From positions 1 to 59,424 of IMG/VR virus record IMGVR_UViG_3300042879_001983: a stretch of 59,424 bases of DNA; one strand, 5' to 3'. This document shows positions 31,679 through 38,218 of this stretch, piece after piece. How positions within the stretch are numbered: the stretch's first letter is position 1; every line of letters starts with the position of its first letter. The translations under genes were made by a program, and so were the position numbers. The notes beneath the pieces are model-generated. The model did no database searches and was not told the origin of the DNA. It was given only the letters and a program-made list of their open reading frames with translations. This stretch comes from a virus.

Positions 31679-31824
31679 TTCTCATCTCCAAGAAACTTTG
31701 CAAGAGGATCTTTGTGGGTTTTGACTATTTCAACTGCTCTCTTGTAGAACATATTATTTGTGTTCCCAGAGGCTTCAAAAGTCTCCTTGATCTTCACCCA
31801 ATTATCGTAGGTGTGCTGATCCAT
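31675..31824 (-). CDS. 49-residue hypothetical protein, first gene of the PTOX run
   Basis: MDQHTYDNWVKIKETFEASG and NNMFYKRAVEIVKTHKDPLA make two helices. Its stop overlaps the next start (ATGATG). It follows a TTGACA-N16-TAGCAT promoter by 27 bases. No function is recognised. Confidence 0.58.
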   Translation of the reverse strand: MDQHTYDNWVKIKETFEASGNTNNMFYKRAVEIVKTHKDPLAKFLGDEK

Positions 31825-31850
31825 GGGGTTGAGGTTGAATACTACTAGTT

Positions 31851-31878
31851 ATGCTAGTGAGTGTTCTTAGACTGTCAA
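31851..31878 (-). promoter_or_regulatory. sigma70-like promoter of the PTOX run
   Basis: A consensus TTGACA (31878-31873) and TAGCAT (31856-31851) are separated by 16 bases. The -10 is weak and lies in a small inverted repeat (ACTAG...CTAGT). Confidence 0.5.
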
Positions 31879-31936
31879 GTTTGTGTTGGTTTCAAGAAAG
31901 TGTTTAAGACAATCTTAAATTCTGTAATATTTGTAA

Positions 31937-32021
31937 CGGAAGCGGTAGGATTTGAACCCACGAATGCTTTCACATTGCCTGTTTTCAAGACAGGTGCCTT
32001 AAACCACTCGGCCACGCTTCC
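31937..32021 (-). tRNA. tRNA-Ser(TGA)
   Basis: An 85-nt class II tRNA with acceptor GGAAGCG/CGCTTCC, anticodon stem CTGT/ACAG with loop CTTGAAA (anticodon TGA), a long variable arm and T-loop TTCAAAT. Discriminator is G, the Ser identity base. Confidence 0.95.
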
Positions 32022-32026
32022 AGGTT

Positions 32027-32278
32027 TTAACGAATTTCAAAATCAAGTTTTCTGACTTTACGCTTACGTCTCGCTTCTTGAAAGGCAAGATCTTCGTTAG
32101 AAAGAATACCTGTTTTTGTATTCGTATTTATTGAGTTTAACATGACTACACGAGATAAGTCAACAGCAGAAATAATTCCGCCACGAATAGTAGTCATATT
32201 AGAACATCCACAAGTTACCGTCTTTGTGGAATTTCCAGTTAATTCTCTATTGCAATCCTTGCATCTTACTGAAATCAT
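32027..32278 (-). CDS. zinc-ribbon-like hypothetical protein
   Basis: The N-terminus MISVRCKDCNRELTGNSTKT, then VTCGCSN, gives two Cys pairs spaced like a zinc ribbon. The remainder is basic (ARRKRKVRKLDFEIR). I recall similar short proteins in cyanophages near tRNA genes. Nucleic-acid binding is likely but not shown. The gene ends 6 bases before the tRNA-Ser gene. Confidence 0.65.
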   Translation of the reverse strand: MISVRCKDCNRELTGNSTKTVTCGCSNMTTIRGGIISAVDLSRVVMLNSINTNTKTGILSNEDLAFQEARRKRKVRKLDFEIR

Positions 32279-32293
32279 TGTTCTTCATCCTTA

Positions 32294-32728
32294 TCACTGT
32301 AAATGTGATCTTAACATCCATACAAATTTACCATGAGACTCCATTAAATCTTGAACTAAATTCGCAGTTGCATACGATTTTTGCTCTTCTGCTTCTTCTG
32401 AAATCTCAGACATTAACTCACAAAATTTAGTATTATTTTCAAGAAGTTCTTGGAGCATTTCTTTTGCACCAGTTGAACTTGCCGCTTCTTTAATTTGCGT
32501 AACCTCAAGCATTCTTGAAAGAGAACTCAGAGGTTTAACATTTAAGTATCTCATGTGTTCAGAGAGTCTATCAATCTCTTCAAACATAGTTTCATATTGT
32601 CCACCAAAAAGTTGATGTAGTTGGGTAAAATCTTCACCAACTACATTCCAATGAAACGCCCAAGTTTTATGAAACAACACAAAAAGTGATGACTGAGCAT
32701 CACTTAAGAGTTTGAATAATTTTTCCAT
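32294..32728 (-). CDS. dps: Dps-like ferritin-family protein
   Basis: Dps proteins store iron and bind DNA, protecting it from peroxide. FHKTWAFHWNVVGEDFTQLH carries the ferroxidase His residues, then FGGQYETMFEEIDRLSEHM has the paired Asp and Glu; four long helices are predicted. At 145 residues it is slightly shorter than host Dps. I chose ATG 32728 because the longer frame would run through tRNA-Val. A late-like element (GCATAAATAC) lies about 20 bases upstream. It fits with the peroxiredoxin and PTOX as a set against oxidative stress. Confidence 0.88.
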   Translation of the reverse strand: MEKLFKLLSDAQSSLFVLFHKTWAFHWNVVGEDFTQLHQLFGGQYETMFEEIDRLSEHMRYLNVKPLSSLSRMLEVTQIKEAASSTGAKEMLQELLENNTKFCELMSEISEEAEEQKSYATANLVQDLMESHGKFVWMLRSHLQ

Positions 32729-32756
32729 TATACTCTTTTTTGAGTATTTATGCAAG

Positions 32757-32828
32757 TGGGCGATGACGGGATCGAACCGCCGACATACTCGGTGTAAACG
32801 AGGCACTCTACCGCTGAGTTAATCGCCC
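32757..32828 (-). tRNA. tRNA-Val(TAC)
   Basis: A 72-nt cloverleaf: acceptor GGGCGAT/ATCGCCC, D-arm with GGTAGAG, anticodon stem CTCG/CGAG with loop TTTACAC (anticodon TAC) and T-loop TTCGATC. Discriminator is A. Confidence 0.95.
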
Positions 32829-32829
32829 A

Positions 32830-32955
32830 AATGCCTAGGAAGGGTAACCCTCAACCAACGGAGGACCCCAGAACTAGGCAACGAACGGGGGTGATCAAGT
32901 CCCCGACCTAAGTAAACTTAGGATTTAGAGGAAGTCCCAGACATTTCCAGTCCTT
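32830..32955 (-). other. structured 126-base spacer between tRNA genes
   Basis: No gene is seen. Four stems can be drawn: TGCCTAG/CTAGGCA (outer, about 32831-32880), CGGGG/CCCCG, CCTAAG/CTTAGG with a 4-base loop, and GGAAG/CTTCC. Similar stems lie in the other tRNA spacers. It may be a processing spacer or a small RNA. Confidence 0.5.
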
Positions 32956-32959
32956 CCAA

Positions 32960-33031
32960 CTCCACAACCTGGGATCGAACCAGGGACCAGTCGATTAACA
33001 GTCGAATGCTCTACCGCTGAGCTATTGTGGA
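32960..33031 (-). tRNA. tRNA-Asn(GTT)
   Basis: A 72-nt cloverleaf: acceptor TCCACAA/TTGTGGA, anticodon stem TCGA/TCGA with loop CTGTTAA (anticodon GTT) and T-loop TTCGATC; discriminator G. Its first 10 bases are also the last codons and stop of the HNH endonuclease gene. Confidence 0.95.
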
Positions 33032-33375
33032 ATAAGTATTTCGTGATGTATTTCTCTATGACAATTGGCACAGAGTAAATCACATTTATCAAGTTCTGCA
33101 GTTAACTTATCTTTTGAAACTAATCGCATTTTTTGCCAAACAAATTCTTTTTCTTTGGGATTTCTATGATGAAATTCTAAAGCACCATAGTATTTGGAAT
33201 AACCACATACTTGACACTTTCCACCTTTGTATTGAATAGCATCAAGTTTTCGTTGTTTCCAACGATCTTGAAATATTCTATTCATACAAGTCTTGCAATA
33301 TGATTGAAGTCGTTTGCCCTTTTTATAAGCATTGTCTTCGTTTAATTCAATTTTGCAAGTAGAACAGGTTGACAT
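33022..33375 (-). CDS. HNH homing endonuclease embedded among tRNA genes
   Basis: The 117 residues have two zinc units: STCSTCKIELN with YCKTCMNR, then CQVCGY with the HNH core LEFHHRNPKEKEF and LLCANCHREIHH. The family makes site-specific breaks and mobilises its own gene. The coding sequence ends inside the 5' end of tRNA-Asn: its last three codons and the TAG stop use tRNA bases. The start is preceded by a late promoter lying inside a hairpin. The target could be a neighbouring tRNA. Confidence 0.85.
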   Translation of the reverse strand: MSTCSTCKIELNEDNAYKKGKRLQSYCKTCMNRIFQDRWKQRKLDAIQYKGGKCQVCGYSKYYGALEFHHRNPKEKEFVWQKMRLVSKDKLTAELDKCDLLCANCHREIHHEILIPQ

Positions 33376-33387
33376 TTTATTTTATAT

Positions 33388-33414
33388 TTGGATAATATTA
33401 TTTATACTATCCAA
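33388..33414 (-). promoter_or_regulatory. late promoter in a hairpin loop ahead of the HNH gene
   Basis: TTGGATA and TATCCAA pair (7 bp); the 13-base loop holds a consensus TATAAATA (33406-33399). The upstream arm begins right at the tRNA-Arg 3' end. A transcript started at this promoter would lack the 5' arm of the stem. Confidence 0.68.
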
Positions 33415-33488
33415 CGGGCTAGGCTGGATTCGAACCAGCGACTCACGCTTTAGAAGAGCGTTACTCTATTCCACTGAGTTACTAGCCC
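33415..33488 (-). tRNA. tRNA-Arg(TCT)
   Basis: A 74-nt cloverleaf: acceptor GGGCTAG/CTAGCCC, anticodon stem ACGCT/AGCGT with loop CTTCTAA (anticodon TCT, codon AGA) and T-loop TTCGAAT. This tRNA is common in cyanophages and matches AT-rich codon use. Confidence 0.95.
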
Positions 33489-33491
33489 ATA

Positions 33492-33526
33492 AGTAGGTTC
33501 CTATCGCCGCCACTCCTGAACCTACT
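33492..33526 (-). repeat. 9-bp hairpin between tRNA-Arg and tRNA-Tyr
   Basis: AGTAGGTTC and GAACCTACT pair around a 17-base loop. It lies three bases beyond the tRNA-Arg 5' end and has no T-run. Confidence 0.6.
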
Positions 33527-33561
33527 GAAGGGGAGTACCGCAGTTGATTTTCAACTCTCAT

Positions 33562-33590
33562 ATCATAGCAGACGGTGGTTTGATCGTCAA
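33562..33590 (-). promoter_or_regulatory. sigma70-like promoter ahead of tRNA-Arg
   Basis: TTGACG (33590-33585) and TATGAT (33567-33562) are 17 bases apart, between tRNA-Tyr and the hairpin at 33492-33526. Confidence 0.7.
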
Positions 33591-33592
33591 GG

Positions 33593-33674
33593 TGGGCAGG
33601 ACTGGATTTGAACCAGTGAAGGCAGAGCCGTCTGATTTACAGTCAGATTCCTTTAACCACTCGGAAACCTACCC
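33593..33674 (-). tRNA. tRNA-Tyr(GTA)
   Basis: An 82-nt class II tRNA: acceptor GGGTAGG/CCTGCCC, anticodon stem TCTGA/TCAGA with loop CTGTAAA (anticodon GTA), a long variable arm and T-loop TTCAAAT; discriminator A. Confidence 0.94.
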
Positions 33675-33683
33675 GATGTCTTT

Positions 33684-33712
33684 ATTGTATCAATCCTTTG
33701 GGCAATCGTCAA
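33684..33712 (-). promoter_or_regulatory. sigma70-like promoter ahead of tRNA-Tyr
   Basis: TTGACG (33712-33707) and TACAAT (33689-33684) are 17 bases apart, overlapping the end of the upstream gene. Confidence 0.7.
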
Positions 33713-34103
33713 CCCATACAGCACAGATTCTCATTTCTCCACCAAGTAATCTCGATTCTCCAGTTTGAAGATTAGAGTCTATCGGTTTCTCAGAATATCT
33801 TGGTTTATATTTTTTATCTGCTTCACGAATGATACGATCATATTCTGGAGTCACTTCATTCAGTGCTCGATCTACATCTCTCTTAATTCTCCTCTCTAAT
33901 TTCTCAGGATCTTTAAGTACAAACTCATTAAGAATCGTTTGCGGGAAATATTTTCTTTGAATCTCGTCCAGTAAATCCCAAAGTCCATTTTCAGATACTC
34001 CAGTACATTGTGAGAGTGCTGCAATAATAGAAGATAATACAATCCCTATAATTGCGTATTGTTTTATATCTGGTTTCTTTTTACCAAAGTTAAAGTTAAA
34101 CAT
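33690..34103 (-). CDS. membrane-anchored hypothetical protein
   Basis: The 137 residues have one N-terminal membrane helix (YAIIGIVLSSIIAALSQC) after a basic start, then a charged helical region (KLERRIKRDVDRALNEVTP) and CAVWVDDCPKD at the end. I chose ATG 34103; a GTG five codons upstream is part of a GGGGAGT/ACTCCCC stem. The late-like GATAAATA at 34133-34126 probably drives it. The function is unknown. Confidence 0.65.
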   Translation of the reverse strand: MFNFNFGKKKPDIKQYAIIGIVLSSIIAALSQCTGVSENGLWDLLDEIQRKYFPQTILNEFVLKDPEKLERRIKRDVDRALNEVTPEYDRIIREADKKYKPRYSEKPIDSNLQTGESRLLGGEMRICAVWVDDCPKD

Positions 34104-34125
34104 AGGGGAGTTATGCACTCCCCCG

Positions 34126-34133
34126 TATTTATC
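34126..34133 (-). promoter_or_regulatory. late-like promoter GATAAATA
   Basis: The same variant box as at psbA, 23 bases ahead of the start at 34103. A 7-bp stem (34105-34123) lies between them. Confidence 0.5.
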
Positions 34134-34138
34134 CTAGA

Positions 34139-34792
34139 TTAGGAATTTTTAGTTTCAACCTCTACCGTGATCAGTCGGGACGCATAATCATGAGCATACG
34201 AAGTGCGGGCACCATGATACCCCCAACCAATCCAACTATACGCATAGTCCATGTAACGATTGATAGACTTACCAGGAGTTTTCATCCTATCTTCAATTCG
34301 TTGCCATTGAACCTCAGTCGTTAGATAACGAAGTTGCGTATGAAGTGATGATGGCGAACCACCATACTTCTTAGCAAAATCACCCAATCCATAATAACGG
34401 TCGGCAGATGTCCATTGAATCAGTCCGTAACCGCGGCCGCAGTTACTCCAACTGGTTCTGCTACCACCTTCACAAATGTTAGGAATAAAAGTTGATTCCT
34501 GACGAATGTTACCCATGATGGTAGCAAGGGCGTTTCTGTCTTTAATACCACGATCCTGGAAAAATACCAGGGTAGCATTCTCATGTTCATTACACCCTTT
34601 ACAAATTAGCCTTTTCTCTTTTGGCTTTTCGGGAGCAACCTCGCGGATTGCTGTCTTTGATGTAGGCTCCTCCTGAATAATTGCGAAAGGTGGATTATTC
34701 ACAGGTGGAGGAGGAAACACTGAAGGCAGTGTTGCCGTACTGGTTGTAACCGTTGCCATAAGAGGCAGGGCTACTGTAAAGAAATTTTGCAT
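34139..34792 (-). CDS. tail-lysozyme-domain protein with signal-like N-terminus
   Basis: Residues 1-20 resemble a weak signal peptide (FFTVALPLMATVTTSTATL), and a Pro-rich linker follows. From about residue 85, ALATIMGNIRQESTFIPNIC, then RGYGLIQWTSADRYYGLGDF and RTSYAHDYASRL are the pattern of the phage tail-lysozyme family, with catalytic Glu in RQES. Such domains cut peptidoglycan during entry. It stands alone beside tRNA genes, not with tail genes. CGCNEH-type Cys residues before the domain are unexplained. Confidence 0.82.
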   Translation of the reverse strand: MQNFFTVALPLMATVTTSTATLPSVFPPPPVNNPPFAIIQEEPTSKTAIREVAPEKPKEKRLICKGCNEHENATLVFFQDRGIKDRNALATIMGNIRQESTFIPNICEGGSRTSWSNCGRGYGLIQWTSADRYYGLGDFAKKYGGSPSSLHTQLRYLTTEVQWQRIEDRMKTPGKSINRYMDYAYSWIGWGYHGARTSYAHDYASRLITVEVETKNS

Positions 34793-34892
34793 TAACTCCG
34801 ATTGAACTCTACATCCTAATAGAGAAAGCGCACTTCCCCTTTCTCAAGGGGCAATCTCCTAGGCTCTAAATGTCACTTCAATGACTCATTAT

Positions 34893-34919
34893 TAAAAAAC
34901 CCACCGAATTCGATGGGTT
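34893..34919 (-). terminator. terminator after the small gene at 34959
   Basis: AACCCA/TGGGTT with inner palindrome CGAATTCG is followed on the minus strand by TTTTTTAAT. The rest of 34793-34958 holds no gene: a CCCCTT/AAGGGG stem (about 34836-34852) lies just ahead of the tail-lysozyme gene. Confidence 0.72.
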
Positions 34920-34958
34920 ATGTACATAATAAGTTAATATTTAGGATTTGTCAAGAAA

Positions 34959-35135
34959 TCAGTCCTCTGGTTCCAAAGACAAGATGTTGATCTCGTCACT
35001 TTCAGGTTCAATCCATTCACGAAACTCATCGTAAATTGCTTTAGCATTAGCACTATTAATAGGTTTAATCAAACTAATTGTTTCAATAGACCAATCACGG
35101 ATATCTGAAACAATATCCTCAGTCGTTACAGTCAT
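34959..35135 (-). CDS. 58-residue hypothetical protein
   Basis: An acidic helical protein: MTVTTEDIVSDIRDWSIETI, then NAKAIYDEFREWIEPESDEI. I chose ATG 35135; the longer open frame is only the shadow of the upstream endonuclease gene. It overlaps that gene by 17 bases. The function is unknown. Confidence 0.62.
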   Translation of the reverse strand: MTVTTEDIVSDIRDWSIETISLIKPINSANAKAIYDEFREWIEPESDEINILSLEPED

Positions 35136-35562
35136 AATAATCTTTTCGGAAGTACCTGTTAAGGATGTTGCTATTGTAGTACCTTGGTCTTCCGTCGTCA
35201 AGAGATTCTGTAAGGACGTTGTGGGCAAAGAGTTGTCTTGTTTCTTCAAAGTTAGTTTTGCCCTTTGTTTTATGTAATGATAAAATAGTGCGCGTAAAAT
35301 TCTCCCTACCATATTTTTTCACATCTTCTTTGAGTTCTGGACAAGATCCATAATAGCATTTCCAGTCAGACTCTGCTTTAACCTTTCTAGATTTTCCCTT
35401 CGGTGTTCGGAAACTCCAGAAATATTTTCTACCAATGTAATCACGCCCAGTTTGATTGCAGTGAATGTGATAAACAAAACCAAAATAATCTTGAATATCA
35501 TCTGAATTAAAATATTTTCCCTTATACGTCCAAGGATTTTCATAGTCAATATCTATACTCAT
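35119..35562 (-). CDS. SegE-like GIY-YIG endonuclease
   Basis: FGFVYHIHCNQTGRDYIGRK is a GIY-YIG variant (VYHI...YIG) with the catalytic Arg soon after (RKYFW). SDWKCYYGSCPELKEDVKKY and NFTRTILSLHKTKGKTNFEE follow the layout of T4 SegE-type proteins. At 147 residues it is near the family length. I chose ATG 35562; the preceding 13 codons are hydrophobic and lie in the next gene. Whether it is a mobile or a housekeeping phage enzyme is undecided. Confidence 0.75.
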   Translation of the reverse strand: MSIDIDYENPWTYKGKYFNSDDIQDYFGFVYHIHCNQTGRDYIGRKYFWSFRTPKGKSRKVKAESDWKCYYGSCPELKEDVKKYGRENFTRTILSLHKTKGKTNFEETRQLFAHNVLTESLDDGRPRYYNSNILNRYFRKDYYDCND

Positions 35563-35707
35563 CAAGAATATCAAGAACTTCGTTGAGATATTTATGAGCA
35601 AGTCCTTTCATATCCATTTCTGGACGAATGTGCTCTATATTAAGTTGATGTTTCAATCTTAAAATGCGAACCTTAAGTTCTTCCTTTGTTATTTGATTTT
35701 TAGCCAT
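35546..35707 (-). CDS. 53-residue hypothetical protein
   Basis: A charged helical protein: MAKNQITKEELKVRILRLKH, then IRPEMDMKGLAHKYLNEVLD. It overlaps the start of the SegE-like gene by 17 bases, which supports co-translation. A terminator for the upstream gene lies just before it. The function is unknown. Confidence 0.6.
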   Translation of the reverse strand: MAKNQITKEELKVRILRLKHQLNIEHIRPEMDMKGLAHKYLNEVLDILDEYRY

Positions 35708-35709
35708 AA

Positions 35710-35734
35710 AAAAAGAGGAGGCAATTCCTCCTCT
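35710..35734 (-). terminator. terminator ahead of the SegE-like run
   Basis: AGAGGAGG and CCTCCTCT pair (8 bp) around a 5-base loop, with seven Ts following on the minus strand; the gene at 35742-35897 ends just upstream. Confidence 0.85.
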
Positions 35735-35741
35735 ATGTATG

Positions 35742-35897
35742 CTACTCTTCGGTATTTTTACTTATCCAAATATAAGAATAGTCATGATCTCCGAACAAAT
35801 AATCATCATATTCTGCTGCTTCTTTAAAAGCATTTAAAAGTTCTTGCTCACACCATTCATCATAATTGGAATCCTGCGAAAGTATTTTTGGTTTCAT
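35742..35897 (-). CDS. 51-residue acidic protein
   Basis: MKPKILSQDSNYDEWCEQEL and NAFKEAAEYDDYLFGDHDYS form a strongly acidic, Tyr-rich chain. It ends 8 bases before a strong terminator. Very acidic small phage proteins sometimes mimic DNA or inhibit host enzymes; there is no direct evidence here. Confidence 0.55.
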   Translation of the reverse strand: MKPKILSQDSNYDEWCEQELLNAFKEAAEYDDYLFGDHDYSYIWISKNTEE

Positions 35898-35915
35898 AAT
35901 AAAAACTAAAATAGA

Positions 35916-36461
35916 TTAACCGATAATAGAGTTTCTCCACTCTTCACTCATATTCACCATAATGACTTCTGCTGCTTCTTGAGTATCAGCATAACCTTCA
36001 TCAAGAAGATGCGAGAGAATGATGTCGTAGAGGTCATAACTTTCATCAACATCTCTTGTATTTGGAACAGACTTACCTGCTCTTCTTGCTGCTTTGTTTC
36101 CTGCTCCCCTATCTCTAGTTGGACCAGCATTGCCCGCCCAATATGCTGCGTTTTTAGCACGATTAGGACCTTTTCCAACTCTTTCGTCAGCAGGAGCATT
36201 TGTTCCACCACGACTTCTTACTGGATTTCCCTTTGACCCAGTTTCACCACTTCCATGAAGGAGATGAAATGCTTGCTTACTCCTTTCCGAAGGATACTTG
36301 CTACGTGGATTTTCTCCCTTTGAGGCGTCACCTTTTCTTCCTTTATCAGTATCCATTATAGCACGAAGTTTCTTTCTGCTTTCAGGATTTCTGATTGCTT
36401 CATCAAGTTCATAAACCTGACTATAAGCTTCTTGGAGATTGCGAAGTTCCTGTGCGTCCAT
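35916..36461 (-). CDS. basic protein with internal-protein terminal modules
   Basis: The N-terminus MDAQELRNLQEAYSQVYELD and the C-terminus YDLYDIILSHLLDEGYADTQ with EVIMVNMSEEWRNSIIG match short modules repeated at the ends of other cyanophage proteins, including the one at 48722-49291 here. The middle is basic and Gly/Arg-rich (SRGGTNAPADERVGKGPNRA, GNKAARRAGKSVPN). Packaging inside the capsid is possible, with the ends acting as sorting signals; this is an inference. Confidence 0.65.
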   Translation of the reverse strand: MDAQELRNLQEAYSQVYELDEAIRNPESRKKLRAIMDTDKGRKGDASKGENPRSKYPSERSKQAFHLLHGSGETGSKGNPVRSRGGTNAPADERVGKGPNRAKNAAYWAGNAGPTRDRGAGNKAARRAGKSVPNTRDVDESYDLYDIILSHLLDEGYADTQEAAEVIMVNMSEEWRNSIIG

Positions 36462-36475
36462 TTTATGAATACTTT

Positions 36476-36994
36476 TTAGTTATTTATTATAGTCCAACCT
36501 TTTGTGTTCTTGCTTTTCTTTCCCAAAACCGCATCATAAGTTATTCCTATTTCTTTACAGAACTTTTTAACTCCACCTTCTACAATATGTTTTTTACCAT
36601 CTGGAGAAATGAAGATATATTTTTTTGCTTTTGGATTGTTTTTACCAGCAACTTTTAATGATGTTTTCTTTTTACTTTCTTCACTATGTTTTTTCCCACT
36701 AAATCCTCTGGTTTTTTGTCCTCCTGGTTTTCCTTCTCCACCAAGATTTTGGTTTAATAAAACTCCACCATCACACTCTCTTTTCCAAAGTGCTATATGT
36801 TTTATTTCAAGTTCTATTGCTTCTTCTTTAGTTAATCCAGATTTTACAATCCACCTTCTTTCTCTTGATGGTAATAAGTTTGCTCCATTACTCCTTAAAT
36901 GTTTTGCGTGTATTCTTCTTGGTTTTCCATAACCAACATAAAAGGGAGAACTAAAGTCCTCCCTCAAGTAATAGTAAAGAATATAGTTATTCAT
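36476..36994 (-). CDS. GIY-YIG homing endonuclease downstream of nrdB
   Basis: YILYYYLREDFSSPFYVGYG is a GIY-YIG-type start with the catalytic Arg in KPRRIHAKH. GFSGKKHSEESKKKTSLKV is a NUMOD3 DNA-binding motif, and the end (YIFISPDGKKHIVEGGVKKF, then KSKNTKGWTIINN) resembles the IENR/NUMOD-type module. This is the modular layout of freestanding homing enzymes such as the T4 Seg/Mob proteins. It begins directly after an inverted repeat that fills the gap to the nrdB stop codon. Confidence 0.9.
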   Translation of the reverse strand: MNNYILYYYLREDFSSPFYVGYGKPRRIHAKHLRSNGANLLPSRERRWIVKSGLTKEEAIELEIKHIALWKRECDGGVLLNQNLGGEGKPGGQKTRGFSGKKHSEESKKKTSLKVAGKNNPKAKKYIFISPDGKKHIVEGGVKKFCKEIGITYDAVLGKKSKNTKGWTIINN

Positions 36995-37050
36995 TTTAAG
37001 ACTGAAGTGGAGTTATATTTATTTATACAACATTCAACTTCAGTCTTAAA
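36995..37050 (-). promoter_or_regulatory. 14-bp inverted repeat enclosing a late promoter
   Basis: TTTAAGACTGAAGT and its exact complement ACTTCAGTCTTAAA (36995-37008 and 37037-37050) fill the gap between the nrdB stop and the endonuclease ATG. The 28-base loop contains TATAAATA (37027-37020). Readthrough RNA would fold and hide the start; RNA begun at the late promoter would not contain the first arm. Confidence 0.85.
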
Positions 37051-38181
37051 TCATAGTTTAAACCCACTAAATGTGTCTTTTTTTACATCTTGTTTGATTC
37101 CACCAATCACATAACTTTCGATTTCCGTTTCCTGGGGAGCAACCTGGAGACCTTTAGAGGAGATCCAATGCTGAGTCCAAGGAAGGGGATTATTGTTTGC
37201 TGAAATATCATATTGAGGTTTAAGTCCAATTGATTTTAATCTACGATTAGCAATCCATTCAACATATTGTTGTAAAAGTTTATCATTTAATCCAATCATG
37301 CTTCCATCTTTGAACAGATAATCTGCCCATTTCTTTTCTTCATTCACAGCACGATCAAACATTGCATAAACCCACTCTTCCTCCTCTTTTGCAATTTGCT
37401 TCATTTCTGGATCATCACCATCTCTCCACTTATTCAGAATATTCTGAGTAATTGCTAGGTGTTGATTTTCGTCTCTTGCGATGAGAGAGATGATCTTAGC
37501 TGATCCTTCCATAAGCTTAAGTTCACCGAAGGCGAAAGAACAAGCAAAACTAACGTAGAACCGAATACCTTCAAGAATGTTAACATTAGCGACTGCTCTG
37601 TAGAGTTTTCTTTTAACATCGTTGAGTGTTTCCTTTGCGTTTGTGACTCCTTCAAGTCTAAACATCCAATCTTTGGATGTACTATAAGATTGAGCGGATT
37701 GAATAAAGTCATCATATGATTCTGTAACGCTCCTAGAACGCTCTAGAATACGCTTATCATGGATGATAGTATCAAACACCTCAGATGGATCTGAATAAAC
37801 ATTTTTAATAATGTATGTGTATGAGCGTGAGTGAATCATTTCCATGAAACCCCACACTTCCATACATGCCTCCAGTTCTGGAAGGGAACAATAGGGAATA
37901 AACGCCATACCAGGACCACGACCTTGAACAGAGTCGAGCATAATCTGGTATTTTAAATTAGAAGTATAAATGTGTTTTTGTTCTGGGCGAAGAGTGTGAT
38001 AGTCTCCTCGGTCTTTTTGAAGAGATACCTCTTCAGGTCTCCAAAAATATCCGAGTTGTTGAGTTGTTAATTTATCAAAGATAGGATATTTGTACGAGTC
38101 ATATCTTTGAACTCCGAGCGGTTTTCCAAAAAACATTGGTTGCTTTTTGGTGTCCACTTTCTCAGTATTAAATACGGTCAT
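37051..38181 (-). CDS. nrdB: ribonucleotide reductase small subunit (class Ia)
   Basis: NrdB makes the tyrosyl radical that NrdA uses to reduce ribonucleotides. EVWGFMEMIHSRSYTYII contains Glu and His iron ligands, LIARDENQHLAITQ a second Glu/His set, and the C-terminus ends FSGFKL, where NrdA docks. I chose ATG 38181 (376 residues, MTVFNTEKVDTKKQ), the usual cyanophage start; a GTG farther upstream would overlap nrdA. It follows nrdA by 37 bases. Confidence 0.96.
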   Translation of the reverse strand: MTVFNTEKVDTKKQPMFFGKPLGVQRYDSYKYPIFDKLTTQQLGYFWRPEEVSLQKDRGDYHTLRPEQKHIYTSNLKYQIMLDSVQGRGPGMAFIPYCSLPELEACMEVWGFMEMIHSRSYTYIIKNVYSDPSEVFDTIIHDKRILERSRSVTESYDDFIQSAQSYSTSKDWMFRLEGVTNAKETLNDVKRKLYRAVANVNILEGIRFYVSFACSFAFGELKLMEGSAKIISLIARDENQHLAITQNILNKWRDGDDPEMKQIAKEEEEWVYAMFDRAVNEEKKWADYLFKDGSMIGLNDKLLQQYVEWIANRRLKSIGLKPQYDISANNNPLPWTQHWISSKGLQVAPQETEIESYVIGGIKQDVKKDTFSGFKL

Positions 38182-38218
38182 CCCTTTAATTTGGGTCTGA
38201 TCTTCAGTTGAAGAAACT

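Noticed and set aside
32729-32806. N-terminal extension of the Dps gene
   Set aside because: The extra 26 codons run through tRNA-Val; the inner ATG gives a normal Dps length.
34105-34123. Terminator after the tail-lysozyme gene
   Set aside because: GGGGAGT/ACTCCCC forms a 7-bp stem but no T-run follows on the minus strand; it is more likely a leader stem of the next gene.
35136-35312. Longer form of the small gene ending at 34959
   Set aside because: The extra part lies wholly within the SegE-like gene in another frame and has no ribosome site.
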